From the NCBI GenBank assembly GCA_954871525.1, contig OX940863.1:9214001-9278000 (forward strand): a stretch of 64,000 nt of DNA. The letters run 5' to 3'. A program made the translations under genes and the position numbers. Every line of letters begins with the position of its first letter. Positions within the stretch are counted from its first letter, which is position 1. The notes beneath the pieces were generated by a model that searched no databases, had not been told where the DNA came from, and saw only the letters and a program-made list of their open reading frames with translations. Origin of the DNA: Parietaria judaica. Its lineage: Eukaryota > Streptophyta > Magnoliopsida > Rosales > Urticaceae. Shown here in pieces: positions 60,763 to 64,000 of this stretch.

Positions 60763-63700
60763 TTCGAAAGAAAAGGTATACATTATGTTTCAGTATGTTT
60801 CGAATCAAATTTAGCTGAAGTTCCTTATAATACCTGGTGGATTGATTCTGGTGCTACTACTCATGTTTCAAATACGATACAGGGATTCCTTTCGACCCAA
60901 ACCATAAGCGAAAATGAGAAATTTATCTACATGGGAAACAGAGTCAAAATTCCAGTTGAAGCTGTTGGAACTTATCGTTTAGTTTTAGACACTAGGTGTC
61001 ATTTAGATCTTTTTCGAACTCTGTATGCTCCTTCTATTTCTCGCAATTTGATTTCCGTGTCCAAACTTGATAAAGCTGGGTACACGTCTAAATTTGGCAA
61101 TGGATGTTTTAGTTTGTTTAAACAAAATGTTTTATTGGGTTTGGGTATTCTTTACGATGATCTCTACAAATTAAAGCTTGATATTGTTTTTGCCGAGACT
61201 TTATTGACCTTGCATCATAATGTTGGAACTAAACGTGGTAGGTCTGATGAATCATCTGCTTACTTGTGGCATAAACGTTTGGGTCATATATCCAAAGAAA
61301 GAATTGAAAGATTAGTAAAGAATGAAATCCTGCATGATTTGGATTTTACTGATCTTGGTGTTTGTATTGAATGCATTAAGGGAAAGCAAACAAGACAGAC
61401 ACTTAAGAAAGAAGCCACAAGAAGCACACAGCTCCTTGAAATTATTCACACTGATATTTGTGGGCCTTTTGATGTTCCATCTTTTGGTGGAGAAAAATAT
61501 TTTATCACCTTTATCGATGATTTTTCACGTTATGGATATATCTATTTGCTGCATGAAAAATCTCAATCGGTAGATACCCTTGAGGTGTTTATTAATGAAG
61601 TTGAAAGGCAATTAGATAGAAAGGTGAAAATTGTCAGATCTGACAGAGGTGGTGAATATTACGGAAGATATGATGAAAGTGGACAGTGCCCTGGTCCCTT
61701 TGCTAAGTTCCTTGAAAGCCGTGGTATTTGTGCTCAATACACAATGCCAGGAACACCGCAACAAAATGGTGTTGCAGAAAGGCGTAACCGTACATTAATG
61801 GATATGGTTAGGAGTATGTTAAGCAATTCTTCTTTACCCAAATCATTGTGGATGCATGCTTTAAAGACTGCCGTGTATTTGCTAAATAGGGTTCCTAGTA
61901 AGGCAGTTCCTAAGACACCTTTTGAACTGTGGACGGGAAGGAAACCTAGTTTAAAGCACCTGCATGTTTGGGGTTGCCCGGCAGAAGTAAGAATTTATAA
62001 TCCACATGAAAAGAAACTGGATGCAAGAACAATCAGTGGTTTCTTCATTGGTTATCCAGAAAAATCTAAAGGGTATCGATTTTATTGTCCTAATCATAGT
62101 ACAAGAATTGTTGAAACTGGAAATGCAAGGTTCATTGAGAATGGTGAAGTTAGTGGGAGCTTGGAACCACGTAAAGTGGAAATTCGAGAAGTTAGAGTGC
62201 AAATCCCTTTGCCTTTATCTTCTACTCAAGTTGTTGTTCCTGCACATGTTGAACATGATAATGATTTGCCAGAACAACAAATTAACGATCAAGCTCCACA
62301 TGATGAACTTATAATAGCAAATGAACCTATTATGGGTGAACCACAAGAAATCACATTAAGAAGATCTGGGAGAGAAAGAAAATCTGCCATTTCAGATGAT
62401 TATTTGGTTTATCTGATGGAGTCTGAATTTGACTCCGGAATTGAAAATGACCCAGTTTCTTTTTCACAAGCCATAGAGAGTGAAAACTCTCATAAATGGT
62501 TAGATGCCATGAAAGAAGAGCTTAAATCAATGGATTACAACGATGTTTGGGATCTTGTTGAATTGCCAGAAGGTTGTAAAAGAGTTGGGTGTAAATGGGT
62601 CTTCAAGACCAAGCATGACTCGAGCGGCAATATCGAAAGACACAAGGCCAGACTCGTTGCCAAAGGTTTTACTCAGAAAGATGGTATTGACTACAAAGAG
62701 ACCTTTTCCCCCGTTTCGAAAAAGGACTCTTTAAGGATAGTCATGGCGATGGTGGCTCATTATGATTTGGAGCTCTATCAAATGGATGTGAAAACCGCCT
62801 TTTTGAATGGGAATTTAGATGAAGATGTCTTTATGGATCAACCTGAAGGTTTTAAAGTTGATGGTAAAGAACATATGGTGTGTAAACTCAAGAAGTCAAT
62901 ATACGGACTTAAACAAGCTTCCCGACAATGGTATCTTAAGTTCAACGATACCATTACATCTTTTGGATTTACTGAAAACATCGTTGATCGATGTATATAT
63001 CTAAAGATCAGTGGGAGCAAGTTTATTATTCTGGTTTTGTATGTTGACGATATCTTGCTTGCTACTAACGATCTTGGTTTATTACGTCAAACCAAGGAAT
63101 TTCTCTCGAAGAACTTTGAAATGAAAGATATGGGTGAGGCATCCTATGTGATCGGAATAGAAATATTTCGTAATAGATCACAAGGATGGCTGGGATTGTC
63201 TCAGAAAGCATATATCAATAAAGTTCTAGAGAAATTCAAAATGGACAAATGCTCTTCAAGTGTGGCGCCAATTCAGAAGGGAGATAAATTTAGTCTCAAT
63301 CAATGTCCAAAGAATGAATTGGAGCGCAATCAGATGGAACAAATTCCTTATGCATCTATTGTAGGAAGCTTGATGTACGCACAGACCTGTACTAGACCGG
63401 ACATCAGTTTTGCTGTCGGGATGCTGGGAAGGTATCAAAGTAACCCAGGAATAGATCACTGGAAAGCTGCAAAGAAAGTACTGAGGTATCTGCAAGGAAC
63501 GAAAGATCATATGCTCACTTACAGGAAGTCTGATCACCTTGAGGTGATTGGATATTCAGATTCAGATTTTGCCGGATGCGTGGACTCTAGGAAATCCACT
63601 TTTGGCTATTTGTTCCTTCTAGCCGGAGGAGCAATCTCATGGAAAAGTGCGAAGCAGACTGTCATTGCTGCATCCACTATGGAAGCTGAGTTTGTAGCAT

Positions 63701-64000
63701 GCTTTGAGGCTACAGTTCATGGTTTATGGCTGCGGAATTTTATTTCAGGACTTGGAATTGTCGACAGTATCGCCAAGCCGCTGAAAATTTACTGTGATAA
63801 CTCCGCAGCAGTCTTCTTTTCTAAAAACGACAAGTATTCGAAGGGTGCTAAGCATATGGAATTGAAATACTTTGGCGTTAAAGAAGAAGTTCAGAAACAA
63901 AGCGTGTCAATCGAGCACATTAGCACAAAACTTATGGTTGCAGATCCATTAACGAAAGGATTGCCCCCTAAGGTTTTCACTGAACATGTTGAAAGAATGG
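60763..64000 (+). CDS. copia pol (protease, integrase, reverse transcriptase, RNase H), cut by the window edge
   Basis: It stays open from the codon after the gag TAG to the last base, in the same frame, over more than 1,000 codons. Order: protease with [10 protein letters not shown] (about 60838), GAG-pre-integrase with [10 protein letters not shown] (about 61264), integrase core with the HTDICGPF and [11 protein letters not shown] blocks and the distal [13 protein letters not shown] (about 61760), reverse transcriptase starting WVFKTKHD (about 62600) with catalytic YVDDILLA (about 63041), and RNase H with [15 protein letters not shown] (about 63558) and [12 protein letters not shown] (about 63793). 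No frameshift was found. Only the gag/pol TAG interrupts the usual single copia frame. The element's end and 3' LTR are outside. Confidence 0.95.

Noticed and set aside
61322..63004. Several plus-strand frames inside copia pol
   Set aside because: All are in a different frame from the continuous pol reading frame and show no domains.

Overview
This is nuclear DNA from a flowering plant, almost certainly a eudicot. Evidence: GT-AG split genes with AT-rich introns, plant-only families (class XI myosin of the XI-K type, clade A PP2C, plastid threonine synthase, plant DUF761/DUF4408-type proline-rich protein, plant GDSL lipases), many hAT- and Mutator-like non-autonomous elements, (TA)n microsatellites, and a Ty1/copia element at the right edge. 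The species cannot be named from the sequence.

Left third: a partial gene at the left edge (minus, first coding exon only); an AT-rich gap with degenerate repeats; then a ~10.3 kb class XI myosin gene (3712-14028, minus, ~38 coding exons, ATG alone on exon 1) carrying small transposons in its introns. From 14 to 20 kb there is no gene, but there are two Mutator-like elements with long inverted repeats and a hAT-like MITE packed with TCGCGA sites and flanked by a perfect 8-bp duplication.

Middle: plastid threonine synthase (20051-22131, plus), an intronless proline-rich DUF761 protein (23530-25152, minus), a small L18a-like membrane protein (28135-29603, minus), RNA polymerase I subunit A49 (31123-33046, plus, telo-box in its 5' region), and a HAB1-like PP2C of the abscisic-acid co-receptor clade (34263-36087, minus). 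These look like ordinary housekeeping or signalling genes with no joint pathway.

Right third: a cluster of four GDSL esterase/lipase genes (GDSL-1 minus; GDSL-2, -3, -4 plus) with identical intron positions. A METTL2/6-type (tRNA m3C-like) methyltransferase gene lies between GDSL-3 and GDSL-4, with a degenerate copy of part of it next door. The array shows recent duplication, a mosaic (gene-conversion-like) last exon in GDSL-4, and lineage-specific transposon insertions in introns. The window ends inside a Ty1/copia element (57909 onward): 5' LTR, tRNA-Met primer binding site, long leader, gag, one in-frame TAG, then an open pol frame to the edge.

No CRISPR, prophage, operon or clear tRNA/rRNA gene was seen. 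The items most worth a second look are the GDSL/METTL duplication history, the fold-back element inside a GDSL-1 intron, the TCGCGA-rich hAT element, the Mutator-like element with GC-rich cargo, and the copia gag start that appears to lie inside the LTR with an intron over the primer binding site.
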